NCBI GenBank assembly: GCA_964624625.1 | Contig: CAZUXW010000002.1 | Location: 38,211 to 102,210 of the forward strand | Direction of reading: 5' to 3' | Origin: PALSA-1180 sp964624625 | GTDB taxonomy: Bacteria; Oederibacteriota; Muellerivitia; Muellerivitales; Muellerivitaceae | Length of the DNA stretch: 64,000 bases | Shown here: positions 34,095 through 42,247 of the stretch, piece by piece | How positions within the stretch are numbered: position 1 is the first letter of the stretch | Layout of the letters: each line of letters begins with the position of its first letter | The notes under the pieces: model-generated | What the model was told of the DNA's origin: nothing | The model's database searches: none | What the model saw: the letters and a program-made list of their open reading frames with translations, nothing else | Translations under genes and position numbers: made by a program

Positions 34095-34522
34095 GAGGTT
34101 TGGGACAAGAGGTATTTTTGGATTCGGTCCAAGTCCGACTGGTTGATCGCCAGTGTCTGGACGCCGGCCCGGTGGATGTTCCGGCCCATTTCCACGAAAG
34201 ATTCGGTCCGGACGACTTTTGCCAGGAATTTCAGGGTCGTTTTGTACTTGGGAAGGTGCAGGCCGATTTCCACCAACGCCCCCATGGCGAATGGCTCGGT
34301 CCCCAACAGGGCCAAGCCCCCCATGGAAATGTCCTTGGTGACGGCATGGTGCAGGGGTGATTTTTTCGAGAGCTCCGGCAGGTGGTCCACGGTCGTCAGC
34401 TTGTAATGGTCGTGGTCCTGGATCTTCTTGGAGTCCTTGGCGTCCACCGTCCGGTAATCCACTTTAAGGGTGGCGACCACCCGCTCATGCTGACGCTTTT
34501 CCATCCAGCCTGTTTTCGCCAT
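34091..34522 (-). CDS. PilZ-domain protein (c-di-GMP receptor candidate)
   Basis: A 143-residue protein starting M-A-K-T-G-W. The ATG at 34522 follows GAGGGG; the longer frame has no support. The two c-di-GMP motifs are present: R-x-x-x-R as R10-Q-H-E-R14, and D64-I-S-M-G-G69 (D-x-S-x-x-G). The interval between them is about 50 residues, longer than the usual 20-30, because of a charged insertion. This is a single-domain protein that may regulate its translationally coupled GH5 neighbour or envelope behaviour. It lies downstream of icd, separated by a terminator. Confidence 0.85.
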   Translation of the reverse strand: MAKTGWMEKRQHERVVATLKVDYRTVDAKDSKKIQDHDHYKLTTVDHLPELSKKSPLHHAVTKDISMGGLALLGTEPFAMGALVEIGLHLPKYKTTLKFLAKVVRTESFVEMGRNIHRAGVQTLAINQSDLDRIQKYLLSQTS

Positions 34523-34652
34523 GGCATTCCCCTCTGGAATTGACTCCCTGGAAAAGATACCAAAGTTGGGTTTATTAGGGTTGAAAAAACGGCTGGGGAA
34601 TACCGGTAAAAACAAGGGATGAGAGGGGCGTTCCGGCGGGTCATTGGACGGA

Positions 34653-34684
34653 AAATAAAAAAAGCGGCTGTTTCCAGCCGCTTT
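34653..34684 (-). terminator. Rho-independent terminator of icd
   Basis: On the minus strand: stem AAAGCGGCTG / CAGCCGCTTT around GAAA, followed by TTTTATTTTC. It lies 51 bases after the icd stop, so pilZ-GH5 probably has its own promoter. Confidence 0.88.
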
Positions 34685-34734
34685 TCAAAACCAAAAAAAT
34701 TAAGAATCCATAATTAAAATTTCAGCGCCGGCGG

Positions 34735-35982
34735 TTACATATTCCCGATGACGGCTGTCGCGAATTCGGAGCATTTGACTTCCTTCGCGCCTTCCATGAG
34801 CCGGGCGAAGTCGTAAGTGACCACTTTTTGGGAGATGGTCTTTTCAATGGCCTTGACGATCATATCCGCCGCTTCCTGCCAGCCCATGTGTTCCAGCATC
34901 ATGACCCCGGAAATGACCACGGATCCGGGATTCACCTTGTCCAGGTTGGCGTACTTGGGGGCGGTCCCATGCGTCGCCTCGAAAATGGCGTGGCCCGTGA
35001 GATAGTTGATATTCCCGCCGGGAGCGATGCCGATCCCGCCGACCTGCGCCGCTAAGGCGTCCGAGAGGTAGTCGCCGTTCAAGTTGAGGGTGGCGATCAC
35101 GTCAAATTCCTCGGCCCGGGTGAGGACCTGTTGGAGGGTGATGTCCGCGATGGCGTCCTTCACCAAGACCTGTCCCGCCGGCGGTTTACCGCCGCAATCA
35201 TCCCAACCAACGGCCTTCCCCTGGTATTCCTTTTTCACCAGGGCGTAGCCCCAGTCGCGGAAGGCGCCCTCCGTGAACTTCATGATGTTGCCTTTATGGA
35301 CGAAGGTCACGCTCTTGCGCTTGTGCTGGATGGCGTAATCCAAAGCCGCGCGAACCAGCCTTTCGGTCCCCTCTTGGGAAACGGGCTTGATGCCGATGCC
35401 GGAGGTTTGGGGAAAACGAATTTTTTTAACACCCATTTCTTTTTGAAGGAACTCGATGACCTTCTTCACCTCGGGAGTACCGGCCTGCCACTCGATGCCG
35501 GCGTAAATATCCTCGGTATTTTCCCGGAAAATAACCATGTCGACTTTTTCCGGATTCTTGACGGGGGAAGGCACTCCCTTGAAGTAACGGACGGGACGCA
35601 GGCAAACATAGAGATCCAATAACTGGCGCAAGGCCACATTCAGCGAACGGATGCCTCCTCCCACGGGCGTGGTCAAGGGGCCCTTAATCCCCACCAGATA
35701 TTCCCGGAAAGCCTCAACGGTATCGTCGGGAAGCCAATTCTGGAACTTATCAAAGGCCGTTTGACCGGCGTAAACCTCGAACCAGGAAATTTTCTTTTTT
35801 CCTTTATAGGCTTTTTCCACCGCCGCGTCGAAAACCCGGACCGAGGCCCGCCAAATATCCGGACCCGTTCCATCGCCTTCGATAAAAGGAAGGATGGGGT
35901 TATCCGGAACCTTGAGTACCCCATTTTGAATGCTGACTTTTTCGCCTTGGGGCGGTTTCACGTTTTGATAGGTGTAAGCCAA
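34735..35982 (-). CDS. icd: isocitrate dehydrogenase, NADP-type
   Basis: Oxidative decarboxylation of isocitrate to 2-oxoglutarate in the TCA cycle; 415 residues, close to E. coli Icd (416). Substrate-binding block G-G-G-I-R-S-L-N-V-A-L-R (the Ser corresponds to the E. coli phosphorylation site Ser113), F-R-E-N-T-E-D-I-Y-A-G-I-E, K-G-N-I-M-K-F-T-E-G, and G-T-A-P-K-Y for NADP contact. The K-Y pair after H-G-T-A-P favours NADP over NAD. Genes for aconitase and malate dehydrogenase are within 14 kb, but not in an operon with it. Own terminator downstream. Confidence 0.96.
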   Translation of the reverse strand: MAYTYQNVKPPQGEKVSIQNGVLKVPDNPILPFIEGDGTGPDIWRASVRVFDAAVEKAYKGKKKISWFEVYAGQTAFDKFQNWLPDDTVEAFREYLVGIKGPLTTPVGGGIRSLNVALRQLLDLYVCLRPVRYFKGVPSPVKNPEKVDMVIFRENTEDIYAGIEWQAGTPEVKKVIEFLQKEMGVKKIRFPQTSGIGIKPVSQEGTERLVRAALDYAIQHKRKSVTFVHKGNIMKFTEGAFRDWGYALVKKEYQGKAVGWDDCGGKPPAGQVLVKDAIADITLQQVLTRAEEFDVIATLNLNGDYLSDALAAQVGGIGIAPGGNINYLTGHAIFEATHGTAPKYANLDKVNPGSVVISGVMMLEHMGWQEAADMIVKAIEKTISQKVVTYDFARLMEGAKEVKCSEFATAVIGNM

Positions 35983-36027
35983 GGGAGGCTCCTTTGGGAG
36001 TTGGATTAAATCAATGTGGAGCGCAGT

Positions 36028-36192
36028 TTAAAACGGTGGGAAGCAAGCGTCAAGGAGGACCAGCGGGTCCCAGGCAGGGGGGCCAAGGAAACTGCTAATA
36101 ACGTTGGCAAGTTTGCGATAGAGGTGTTCGTCGGTAAATAAAAAAGCCGGAATTCGCGGGAGGAACCAGGAAGCCAGCTCTTCGGCCAGCAT
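36028..36192 (-). CDS. possible 54-residue protein coupled to the AAA+ gene
   Basis: A short frame beginning M-L-A-E-E-L-A-S-W-F-L-P-R and ending C-F-P-P-F. The ATG at 36192 lies only two bases after the stop of the sigma-54-activator-like gene (TGA AAATG), as expected for a coupled cistron. The composition (Trp, Phe, Leu, Pro) looks like a real helical or amphipathic peptide, and codons match neighbours. No ribosome site other than coupling is seen, and the family is not recognised. It may also be read-through of chance. Confidence 0.3.
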   Translation of the reverse strand: MLAEELASWFLPRIPAFLFTDEHLYRKLANVISSFLGPPAWDPLVLLDACFPPF

Positions 36193-36194
36193 TT

Positions 36195-37478
36195 TCAAGG
36201 TAAGTTTCGGAAGTCCTCGGCTTTAAGGCCGTATTTCTTCATTTTTCGCTGGAGTGTTTTCAAACGGAGCCCCGAATGTTCCGCCGTCGCCGGCAAACGT
36301 CCTTGGGTCTTCGTCAGGGCGTCAACGAGGTAGGCTTTTTCCGTGTTTCCCAGCAGGTCGTCCAGTTTTTCGGTCTTCGGCGCGTAGAATTCCACGTCCA
36401 GTTTTTCCACGACCGGTCCCTTCGCCAAAAGACAGGCCCTCTCAATTTGGGTTTCCAACTCCCGGATATTCCCCGGCCAGCTGTAGGTCATCAATTGGCA
36501 CATCGCGTCGGGTCCCAATTTCTCCGCGGGCGATCCGGTAAAAACCTTGTAAGTTTCTATAAAATGCTGGGCCAAGAAGGGCAAATCCTGCTTCCTGTCC
36601 CGTAAGGCCGGCAGCCGCAATACCCGGGAAGCGAACCGGTTGTAAAGATCCAGGCGCAGGATTTCCTGGTGGACCAGCGAGAGGATTTCCTGAACCGTCG
36701 CCGCCACCACCCGGGGGGTTTTCTCATCCGCGGGCCGGGAAAGGTTTTCCGCAAGTTTTTTTTGGCTGGCCTCGCCCAGCCGGCAAATTCCGTCCAGGTA
36801 AAGGGTGCCTCCCTTGGCCTGTTCCCAGGCCCCTCCTTCCCCGAATAAGCCGTCGCAGCACTCGCCCGTGGCGTTATCCACACAATGAAAAACCCGGAAA
36901 GGCCCTTCGGCCCTGGAGCTGCGCTGGTGCAGGGCCCGCGCGAAAGATTTTTTTCCTGTTCCCTTTTCCCCCTGCAGCAGCACCGGCCAGGCATCATCGG
37001 CCCATTGGGCCATTTGCTCAAAGACCAAGCCGAAAGCCCTGTCCCGGCTGGAAATTTTTCCAGCGTTTTGCGGCAAGGCTCCGCCCTTGCTGAGCGGGGT
37101 GATGTCCCGGACAATTTCCACGGCGTATTCGATTTTACGGGAGGAGGACTGGACGGGAAAAGTGGAGACCTCAAAATCCCGGTTGGCGCCGTTGACGGTC
37201 AGGGTGCAGTAGGAAACTTTCGGCAGGCCGTTCTCAAAGATGGCTTGCATACCGCAAAAAAAACATTTTTCCTTGAACCCGTAAAAACCCTGGTGGCAGG
37301 AACGGCCCCGAAGCTCATTGAGGTCAACTCCGAGGGTCTTGAGGGACGTCTGATTGGCGAACACGACCCGGAATTGAGAGTCGATGACCTTCACGGACTC
37401 GGGCATGCCGTCCAAAAGGCTTTGGAGAAAAGGGGCCTTTTTGTAAAGGGCCGGGGGAAGTGACCGCCTGGGGGACAT
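36195..37478 (-). CDS. PAS + degenerate sigma-54-activator-like AAA+ + Fis-type HTH protein
   Basis: A 427-residue regulator with a PAS domain (about residues 12-130), an AAA+ domain of the NtrC type (145-365) and a Fis-like helix-turn-helix (380-425). The PAS has Cys61 and the pair Cys72-x-x-Cys75, a metal- or redox-like pattern. Walker A is G-E-K-G-T-G-K-K-S (170-178). The GAFTGA loop that contacts sigma-54 is missing: D-G-L-F-G is followed almost at once by G-G-A-W-E-Q-A-K-G-G-T. Walker B reads L-Y-L-D229-G230-I instead of L-F-L-D-E-I. It probably cannot drive sigma-54 open-complex formation and may be a sigma-70-type regulator or a repressor. Confidence 0.8.
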   Translation of the reverse strand: MSPRRSLPPALYKKAPFLQSLLDGMPESVKVIDSQFRVVFANQTSLKTLGVDLNELRGRSCHQGFYGFKEKCFFCGMQAIFENGLPKVSYCTLTVNGANRDFEVSTFPVQSSSRKIEYAVEIVRDITPLSKGGALPQNAGKISSRDRAFGLVFEQMAQWADDAWPVLLQGEKGTGKKSFARALHQRSSRAEGPFRVFHCVDNATGECCDGLFGEGGAWEQAKGGTLYLDGICRLGEASQKKLAENLSRPADEKTPRVVAATVQEILSLVHQEILRLDLYNRFASRVLRLPALRDRKQDLPFLAQHFIETYKVFTGSPAEKLGPDAMCQLMTYSWPGNIRELETQIERACLLAKGPVVEKLDVEFYAPKTEKLDDLLGNTEKAYLVDALTKTQGRLPATAEHSGLRLKTLQRKMKKYGLKAEDFRNLP

Positions 37479-37541
37479 TAGGCGGAAACCTTCGCGCGGA
37501 CGAGTTGGGAAGTCATCAAGAATATCCCTCGCACGAGAAGA

Positions 37542-38207
37542 TTAATTCTTCGCGAAAGGCGCGTCCGAAATCGTCACGGACTTCACGGCGGGTTTTTCCG
37601 CCGGCGGGCCCGCGTGCTTCATCCTTTTTTTGCTTTCCAACAATTCCTTGCGGATTTGGGCCAGTTGATCGGCCAACGCCTGCTCTTCGCCGAAAACCTC
37701 AATGGCCCTTTCCAGGAGTTTTAAGGTCTCCTGCTCGTAAACGGCCTCTTTTTGGAGGATCGCGGCTAATCCATGGGCTGAATCGTCCCCGATGCCACTC
37801 AAGGACAAGGTGACCGGAATGCCGGTTAAATCAAAAAGGGTCTTGACCAGGGATTGGTAATGTTTCTGGGCCATGGAAAGCAGCTGCCAAATGACCTTGA
37901 TCGAATTTTCGTCATCATGCCCCACATTCGCCGTGGCTCCCGCTAGGTGGATCACCCGGCGATAGGAAATTTCAAGCACCTGGAAAAGAATAGCCGCTTT
38001 GCGAAGGGTGATCTTGCTGATATGGGTTTTATTGCTCAGGAGTGTTTTAACTTCCCGAACCTTGCCCTCACATTGGTCCAGAAGCTCTCGGTTCGCCCTG
38101 GCATCCCGAGGGCTGATCCGAAGGGCGCGTCCCGCCAGATGCTTAACATCTTGATCCAAGCGATCCACGGTTTCGATCAGCTGGAAGAGGGAGAAGTAGA
38201 AGTTCAT
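37542..38207 (-). CDS. helical protein of unknown function
   Basis: A 221-residue soluble protein, predicted almost all-helical, with no signal peptide. It begins M-N-F-Y-F-S-L-F-Q-L-I-E-T-V-D-R and ends with a Lys/Pro/Ala tail. His and Asp occur in the segment H-L-A-G-A-T-A-N-V-G-H-D-D-E-N-S, but no known motif is formed. The C-terminal half (E-Q-E-T-L-K-L-L-E-R-A...) may form a coiled coil. It precedes the PAS-AAA+ gene by 63 bases on the same strand, so a shared transcript is likely. Family not recognised. Confidence 0.7.
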   Translation of the reverse strand: MNFYFSLFQLIETVDRLDQDVKHLAGRALRISPRDARANRELLDQCEGKVREVKTLLSNKTHISKITLRKAAILFQVLEISYRRVIHLAGATANVGHDDENSIKVIWQLLSMAQKHYQSLVKTLFDLTGIPVTLSLSGIGDDSAHGLAAILQKEAVYEQETLKLLERAIEVFGEEQALADQLAQIRKELLESKKRMKHAGPPAEKPAVKSVTISDAPFAKN

Positions 38208-38551
38208 GGTAAAGCTCCTTTATTTATAGGCGTTTATAAGGGTGAAATTTAGGGTTATTTGATTAAGTTGAAAGAGTATACCTCTTGTACCTTCTTTTGG
38301 TTACTTAAAATGACGAATTATTTAATAAACCAATAAAAACAAGGATTTAAAGGCTTTTACCGTTTAACCTTCTTCAGCCCTAATCATTTTGATAGTCAAT
38401 AATGTCTTAATATTGTCACAATTTACACACTTTTAACCTAAAAAACCCCATCCTCAACGTTCCTTCATCATTAGTTTCCAATGCTCCGCTTGCCTTAGGC
38501 TTCCCATTTATTGATGATGTCCCAACCCTATTCCCGTAAAAGGAGAAGCCG
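38208..38551. promoter_or_regulatory. 344-bp A+T-rich divergent intergenic region
   Basis: No gene is visible. It separates the divergent helical-protein gene and bcp and is more A+T-rich than its surroundings. A possible plus-strand sigma-70 site is TTGATA (38389-38394), 16 bases, TATTGT (38411-38416), but it is 135 bases from the bcp start. No TTCACCAC repeat is present, as in all divergent regions here. Confidence 0.3.
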
Positions 38552-39004
38552 ATGTTAAAAGAAGGACAAAAGGCGCCCCTCTTCATTTTGGACGATGACC
38601 AGGGACAGAAGGTGTCGTTAAGCGACTTCAAGGGGAAAAACGTGGTGTTGTATTTTTATCCCAAGGACATGACCCCAGGCTGCACCCAGGAAGCCTGTGA
38701 TTTCCGGGATCACTGGTCCCTCGTCCAAAAAAAAGGCGCGGTAGTTTTAGGCGTCAGCGCGGATCCGGTGAAAAAACACGGCGCTTTCAAAGAAAAGTAC
38801 CAACTTCCCTTCACCTTGCTTTCGGACGAGGGGAAAAAGATGATTAAAAGTTACAAAGTCTGGCAAAAAAAGAAATTCATGGGCCGCGAGTTCATGGGCA
38901 TTGTCCGCTCGACTTTTCTGATCGACGGCAAGGGAAAGATCAAGAAAATATGGTCCCCCGTCAGCGTCAAAAACCACGTCCAAGAGGTGTTGGAAAACTT
39001 ATAG
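38552..39004 (+). CDS. bcp: thioredoxin-dependent thiol peroxidase (BCP/PrxQ)
   Basis: Cytoplasmic peroxiredoxin of 150 residues reducing H2O2 and organic peroxides. The peroxidatic Cys44 and resolving Cys49 are in T-P-G-C-T-Q-E-A-C, the helix-internal pair typical of BCP (Cys45/Cys50 in E. coli). Other blocks are Y-F-Y-P-K-D-M and R-S-T-F-L-I-D. A good Shine-Dalgarno (AAAGGAGAAG) precedes ATG 38552. Single gene, divergent from the helical-protein gene and convergent with the ferredoxin gene, with R11 between. Confidence 0.95.
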   Translation: MLKEGQKAPLFILDDDQGQKVSLSDFKGKNVVLYFYPKDMTPGCTQEACDFRDHWSLVQKKGAVVLGVSADPVKKHGAFKEKYQLPFTLLSDEGKKMIKSYKVWQKKKFMGREFMGIVRSTFLIDGKGKIKKIWSPVSVKNHVQEVLENL

Positions 39005-39018
39005 GATAAAAAAACATG

Positions 39019-39120
39019 TTGAACCACGAAGACACGAAGGCGCAGCGAACAACAAAAAAATCTATTTCAAAATATTTTAACCCTTCGTTTTCCTTGGTGG
39101 CTTAGTGCCTTCGTGGTGAA
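39019..39120. repeat. TTCACCAC-type inverted repeat R11 (CACGAAG class)
   Basis: Left arm ACCACGAAGACACGAAGG (within 39019-39050), right arm from 39081 ending CCTTCGTGGTGAA at 39120. Pairing is best over the outer 15-20 bases. Loop A+T-rich. Lies between the convergent bcp and ferredoxin stops. Confidence 0.85.
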
Positions 39121-39128
39121 ATGATTTT

Positions 39129-39476
39129 TTAGACGGGATTTTCGCTTGGGTCGGCTGGTTTTCGCCTTGGGTCGGTGATGGGGATATAATCCAGTTTCAC
39201 GTCGCCGAGGACGGAACATTGGCAGGCCAACCGGTAGTTGGGCTTCGCCTTAACCGTGGCGAGGGTCTGCTTTTCCCTCTCGCCGGCCTCGGAAAGATTT
39301 TCCGCGCCTTCCAGCACCTCCACCATGCAGGTGGTGCAAACCGCCCGCTCGCAGCGGAATCGGATCGGCAAGTCGTAACGGAAGGTCGCGTCGGCGAGGG
39401 TGTCATCAAAATCGATCTCGCAGCTTTGGCCTGTTTTCGGAAAAAGGATTTTTATTTTTTGAGGGATGTCCGTCAT
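39129..39476 (-). CDS. [2Fe-2S] ferredoxin
   Basis: A 115-residue plant-type ferredoxin domain. Ligands are Cys42, Cys47, Cys50 (C-E-R-A-V-C-T-T-C) and Cys85 in Y-R-L-A-C-Q-C. The C-x4-C-x2-C spacing is canonical. The protein has a C-terminal Pro/Arg/Asp tail with no domain. It is not next to an obvious reductase or oxygenase, so the electron partner is unknown. The stop lies eight bases from repeat R11. It is divergent, at 132 bases, from the DUF4149 membrane gene. Confidence 0.88.
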   Translation of the reverse strand: MTDIPQKIKILFPKTGQSCEIDFDDTLADATFRYDLPIRFRCERAVCTTCMVEVLEGAENLSEAGEREKQTLATVKAKPNYRLACQCSVLGDVKLDYIPITDPRRKPADPSENPV

Positions 39477-39608
39477 GGCGGGCCTTGATCGAAGATGGGG
39501 CCATTATAGCCTATTCTCCGACGCTGGGACGCGCGAAAGCTGAAGGATTCACGGGGACGGGTCTAAAGGCAGGCCCCTACCGGAAAAATAACGAATGGCG
39601 AGGCGCCG

Positions 39609-40091
39609 ATGATCTTTCTTCGATTCTTGCACTTCTTCACCTTCGCTTTTTGGTACGGGACCCTTCTTTACTTCACCTTCATCCAGGCGCCTATCCTTTT
39701 TAAAACCCTGCCCCGCGAGATGTTCGGCTTGGTCCAAAGCAAGCTTTTTCCCGCCTATTACCTCATCAGCTACCTATGCGGATCGATCCTGGTGGTCACC
39801 TTCCACCTGCTGCATCCCTTGAAAAATTACGCCAGCCAAGACTGCGTTAAAATCACCGCCCTATGCCTCATGCTTTTATTGTCCCTGGCCCAGGGCCTTT
39901 GGATCGGCCCCAAGGTGGGACAACTCCGGTTGGAGCGCCAATCCGCCGAGCAGGCCAAGGATACAGTCCTCGCGGAAAAACTGCGGGGTGAATTCGGCAA
40001 GGCCCATGGCGTTTCCAGCCTCCTGAACTTAATCGTCATCCTCTCGGGAACGGTTTACCTGTTTTTTTGGTTCCGCGAGCTGGTTCCCTGA
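39609..40091 (+). CDS. DUF4149 / TMEM205-like membrane protein
   Basis: A 160-residue inner-membrane protein with four hydrophobic segments (about residues 8-28, 48-68, 82-102, 134-156). F-A-F-W-Y-G-T-L-L-Y and a long hydrophilic loop rich in Lys/Glu between segments 3 and 4 suit the DUF4149 family. The biochemical role is not known. It starts a plus-strand group of three genes with the acyltransferase and TPR protein. Confidence 0.78.
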   Translation: MIFLRFLHFFTFAFWYGTLLYFTFIQAPILFKTLPREMFGLVQSKLFPAYYLISYLCGSILVVTFHLLHPLKNYASQDCVKITALCLMLLLSLAQGLWIGPKVGQLRLERQSAEQAKDTVLAEKLRGEFGKAHGVSSLLNLIVILSGTVYLFFWFRELVP

Positions 40092-40124
40092 TTCGACGCT
40101 GATCCAGGAAAGGTTTTTTCCCCA

Positions 40125-41288
40125 ATGAAAAGAATGCAAGTCGTTGACTTGGTCCGCACCGCCTCCATCCTGGCGGTCTTGGCGGTCCACCTCTCCGGCC
40201 CGCAGGGCATTGTCAAGGCTTCCCATGAATATTGGCTGGCTTTTGTTTGGTATAAAATTTGGGTCGCCGGCGGTTTCGGCGTCCCCATGTTTTTCGTCAT
40301 ATCGGGTTTTCTCATCACCAAATTAATCGCCTCGAACCCGAACGGACTCATGAACCCGGATTTCCGGGATTTCTATTCCCGGCGGTTTGGCCGGATCGTT
40401 CCCCTTTTATTCCTCACCTGCCTTATCGGGGTCACCATGGCCGGTTTTTTCAAGAACGATTCTATCGCCTTCGCCACTTGCTTTAACAATCCCTTGGACC
40501 AAACCCTTCACTCCTGGTTGTGGGCTTCCATCGCGACATTTTCCTTTAACTGGTACATGATTTTCTTCGAACCCCCCGGCACTCACTTGGGGCTCCACTG
40601 GAATATCCTTTGGTCCCTGTCCATTGAGGAGCAATTTTATTTCTTTTATCCCTTGGCTTTGAAAATACTGGGCTGCCGCCGCAACCTGGTCTTTTTTCTC
40701 GCCGCCCTGGTTGTCGCAGGCCCCTTTTCGGTTCTGGGTCTTACGGCTATGCTTCCCCACAGCTCGATTCTGTGGCAAAATTCCTTCGCCGGCTTCAATC
40801 TTATCGCGATCGGCTGCCTGCTTTACTTGACCTCCAATTATTTCCAAGGTCGGCTGGAACGACAAAAGGGACTTTGTTTTTTACTTTGCTTATCCGGGTT
40901 CGTTCTTTTTATGGTGGCCTATACCCACCAGAATTACTTGGCGGATTTTGAGGGTCATTTTATTGAGCCCACCCTGATCGGCTTCGGCATCTTTATGTTC
41001 CTCCTAGGCGGCCTCCACCTCGATTTTTTTGAGTCCCGGTTCCTGGCCCCCCTCGCTTGGCCCGGCAAGCTCAGCTATGGCGGCTACCTGCTGCACGTGA
41101 TGGTGCTTTATTTTCTTTGGCCGTCTTTGACCGGGAAAAACGAGTTTTTGGCCTTTTTTATTTTCGCCGCCGCCACCTTCGCGATCGCTTATGTTTCCTT
41201 CCGATTTTATGAGATGCCGGCCAATCTGTTCTTTCGACGGCTTTTAGGACGCCCCCAGCCCAAAGTTACATCCCACCGGAATGATTAA
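40125..41288 (+). CDS. acyltransferase 3 family membrane protein (OafA/YrhL-like)
   Basis: A 387-residue, ten-segment integral membrane acyltransferase that O-acylates surface glycans or other extracytoplasmic acceptors. Family signatures: D-L-V-R-T-A-S-I-L-A-V-L-A-V-H near residue 8, P-M-F-F-V-I-S-G-F-L-I near 54, R-R-F-G-R-I-V-P near 85, and W-S-L-S-I-E-E-Q-F-Y near 165. No SGNH extension. It ends eight bases inside the following TPR gene, implying coupled translation. Donor and acceptor unknown. Confidence 0.9.
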   Translation: MKRMQVVDLVRTASILAVLAVHLSGPQGIVKASHEYWLAFVWYKIWVAGGFGVPMFFVISGFLITKLIASNPNGLMNPDFRDFYSRRFGRIVPLLFLTCLIGVTMAGFFKNDSIAFATCFNNPLDQTLHSWLWASIATFSFNWYMIFFEPPGTHLGLHWNILWSLSIEEQFYFFYPLALKILGCRRNLVFFLAALVVAGPFSVLGLTAMLPHSSILWQNSFAGFNLIAIGCLLYLTSNYFQGRLERQKGLCFLLCLSGFVLFMVAYTHQNYLADFEGHFIEPTLIGFGIFMFLLGGLHLDFFESRFLAPLAWPGKLSYGGYLLHVMVLYFLWPSLTGKNEFLAFFIFAAATFAIAYVSFRFYEMPANLFFRRLLGRPQPKVTSHRND

Positions 41289-42201
41289 AACGATTCCCAT
41301 GAACTTACTTTTCGTCCTTTTCTTTCTGACCGCTTCCCTCGTCCTTGGCGAACCAAATTTCAGGGGCCAATTTTACGAACAATTCAACCGGGGAGATTTT
41401 CGGGAGATGGAAAGGACTCTCAAGGCCTGGAAGGCGGAATGCCAGGACGACGTGGAGATGCTGGCGGCTTATGGAAGTTATTACTTCAATCAATCCAAAA
41501 GGGGCAAGGCCGCCAATCCGGCCAAACTCACCGCGCGGGAGGAAATTCTATTGAGCGGCGGTTCTCCCGAAACGAATGACGCCGGCCCCGATCCGGAGGC
41601 CCGATTTGACCGAAAGGGCTTGGCCCGGGCCGCCGACTACTGGAAAAAGGCTGTTTTTTTATACCCCGGGCGGATGGACATCCGCTTTTGGCTGGCCAGG
41701 GCCTATCAGGATATGGATAACTTTGAGGCCCAATACCAAACCCTGGCGGAGGCCCTCCAATACGCTGACAAGAACAAAAAAAAGTTGAGATGGAATAACA
41801 ACGAGAACCTGCCGGACCGCCGGTCCCAATTCATCCCTGAAACGATGCAGGATTTCGAGGCCTATTACTTCGCCCGCCAACAGAAAGCCTCCGATGAAAA
41901 GGCCTTCCGTTTGGCCAAGCTGACCCTCACCTTTTACCCCAACCACCCCTCCGCCTACAATTCCATGGCAGCCTATTATTCCTACCGGCAGGATTGGGAA
42001 CACACCCTTAAATACCTGATCCTCGCCAGCCAGAGGGACCCCCAGGACAGTTTGGTCTTAAATAACATCGGGAATATTTTAATGAGGCTCGATAAGAAAA
42101 AAGAAGCGGCAGTTTACTATAAAAAAGTGGTGGAGATGGGTGCCGATGGGAAAAGTGTGGAACACGCGAAAAGAAAATTGGAGGTGTTAAATGGATTTTA
42201 G
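41281..42201 (+). CDS. secreted TPR-repeat protein
   Basis: A 306-residue protein with a signal peptide (hydrophobic residues 8-21, A-S-L-V-L-G-E). The mature protein is rich in TPR-like helices: A-D-Y-W-K-K-A-V-F-L-Y-P-G-R near 120, A-K-L-T-L-T-F-Y-P-N-H-P near 215, and a last block S-L-V-L-N-N-I-G-N-I-L then A-A-V-Y-Y-K-K-V-V near 260-280. TPR arrays mediate protein contacts in the periplasm. Its start overlaps the acyltransferase stop. It is the last gene before the A+T-rich island. Confidence 0.8.
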   Translation: MIKTIPMNLLFVLFFLTASLVLGEPNFRGQFYEQFNRGDFREMERTLKAWKAECQDDVEMLAAYGSYYFNQSKRGKAANPAKLTAREEILLSGGSPETNDAGPDPEARFDRKGLARAADYWKKAVFLYPGRMDIRFWLARAYQDMDNFEAQYQTLAEALQYADKNKKKLRWNNNENLPDRRSQFIPETMQDFEAYYFARQQKASDEKAFRLAKLTLTFYPNHPSAYNSMAAYYSYRQDWEHTLKYLILASQRDPQDSLVLNNIGNILMRLDKKKEAAVYYKKVVEMGADGKSVEHAKRKLEVLNGF

Positions 42202-42247
42202 TGAATCTATAAATCATTATTTTTAATAGTCCGTTTGTGGAAACGAG

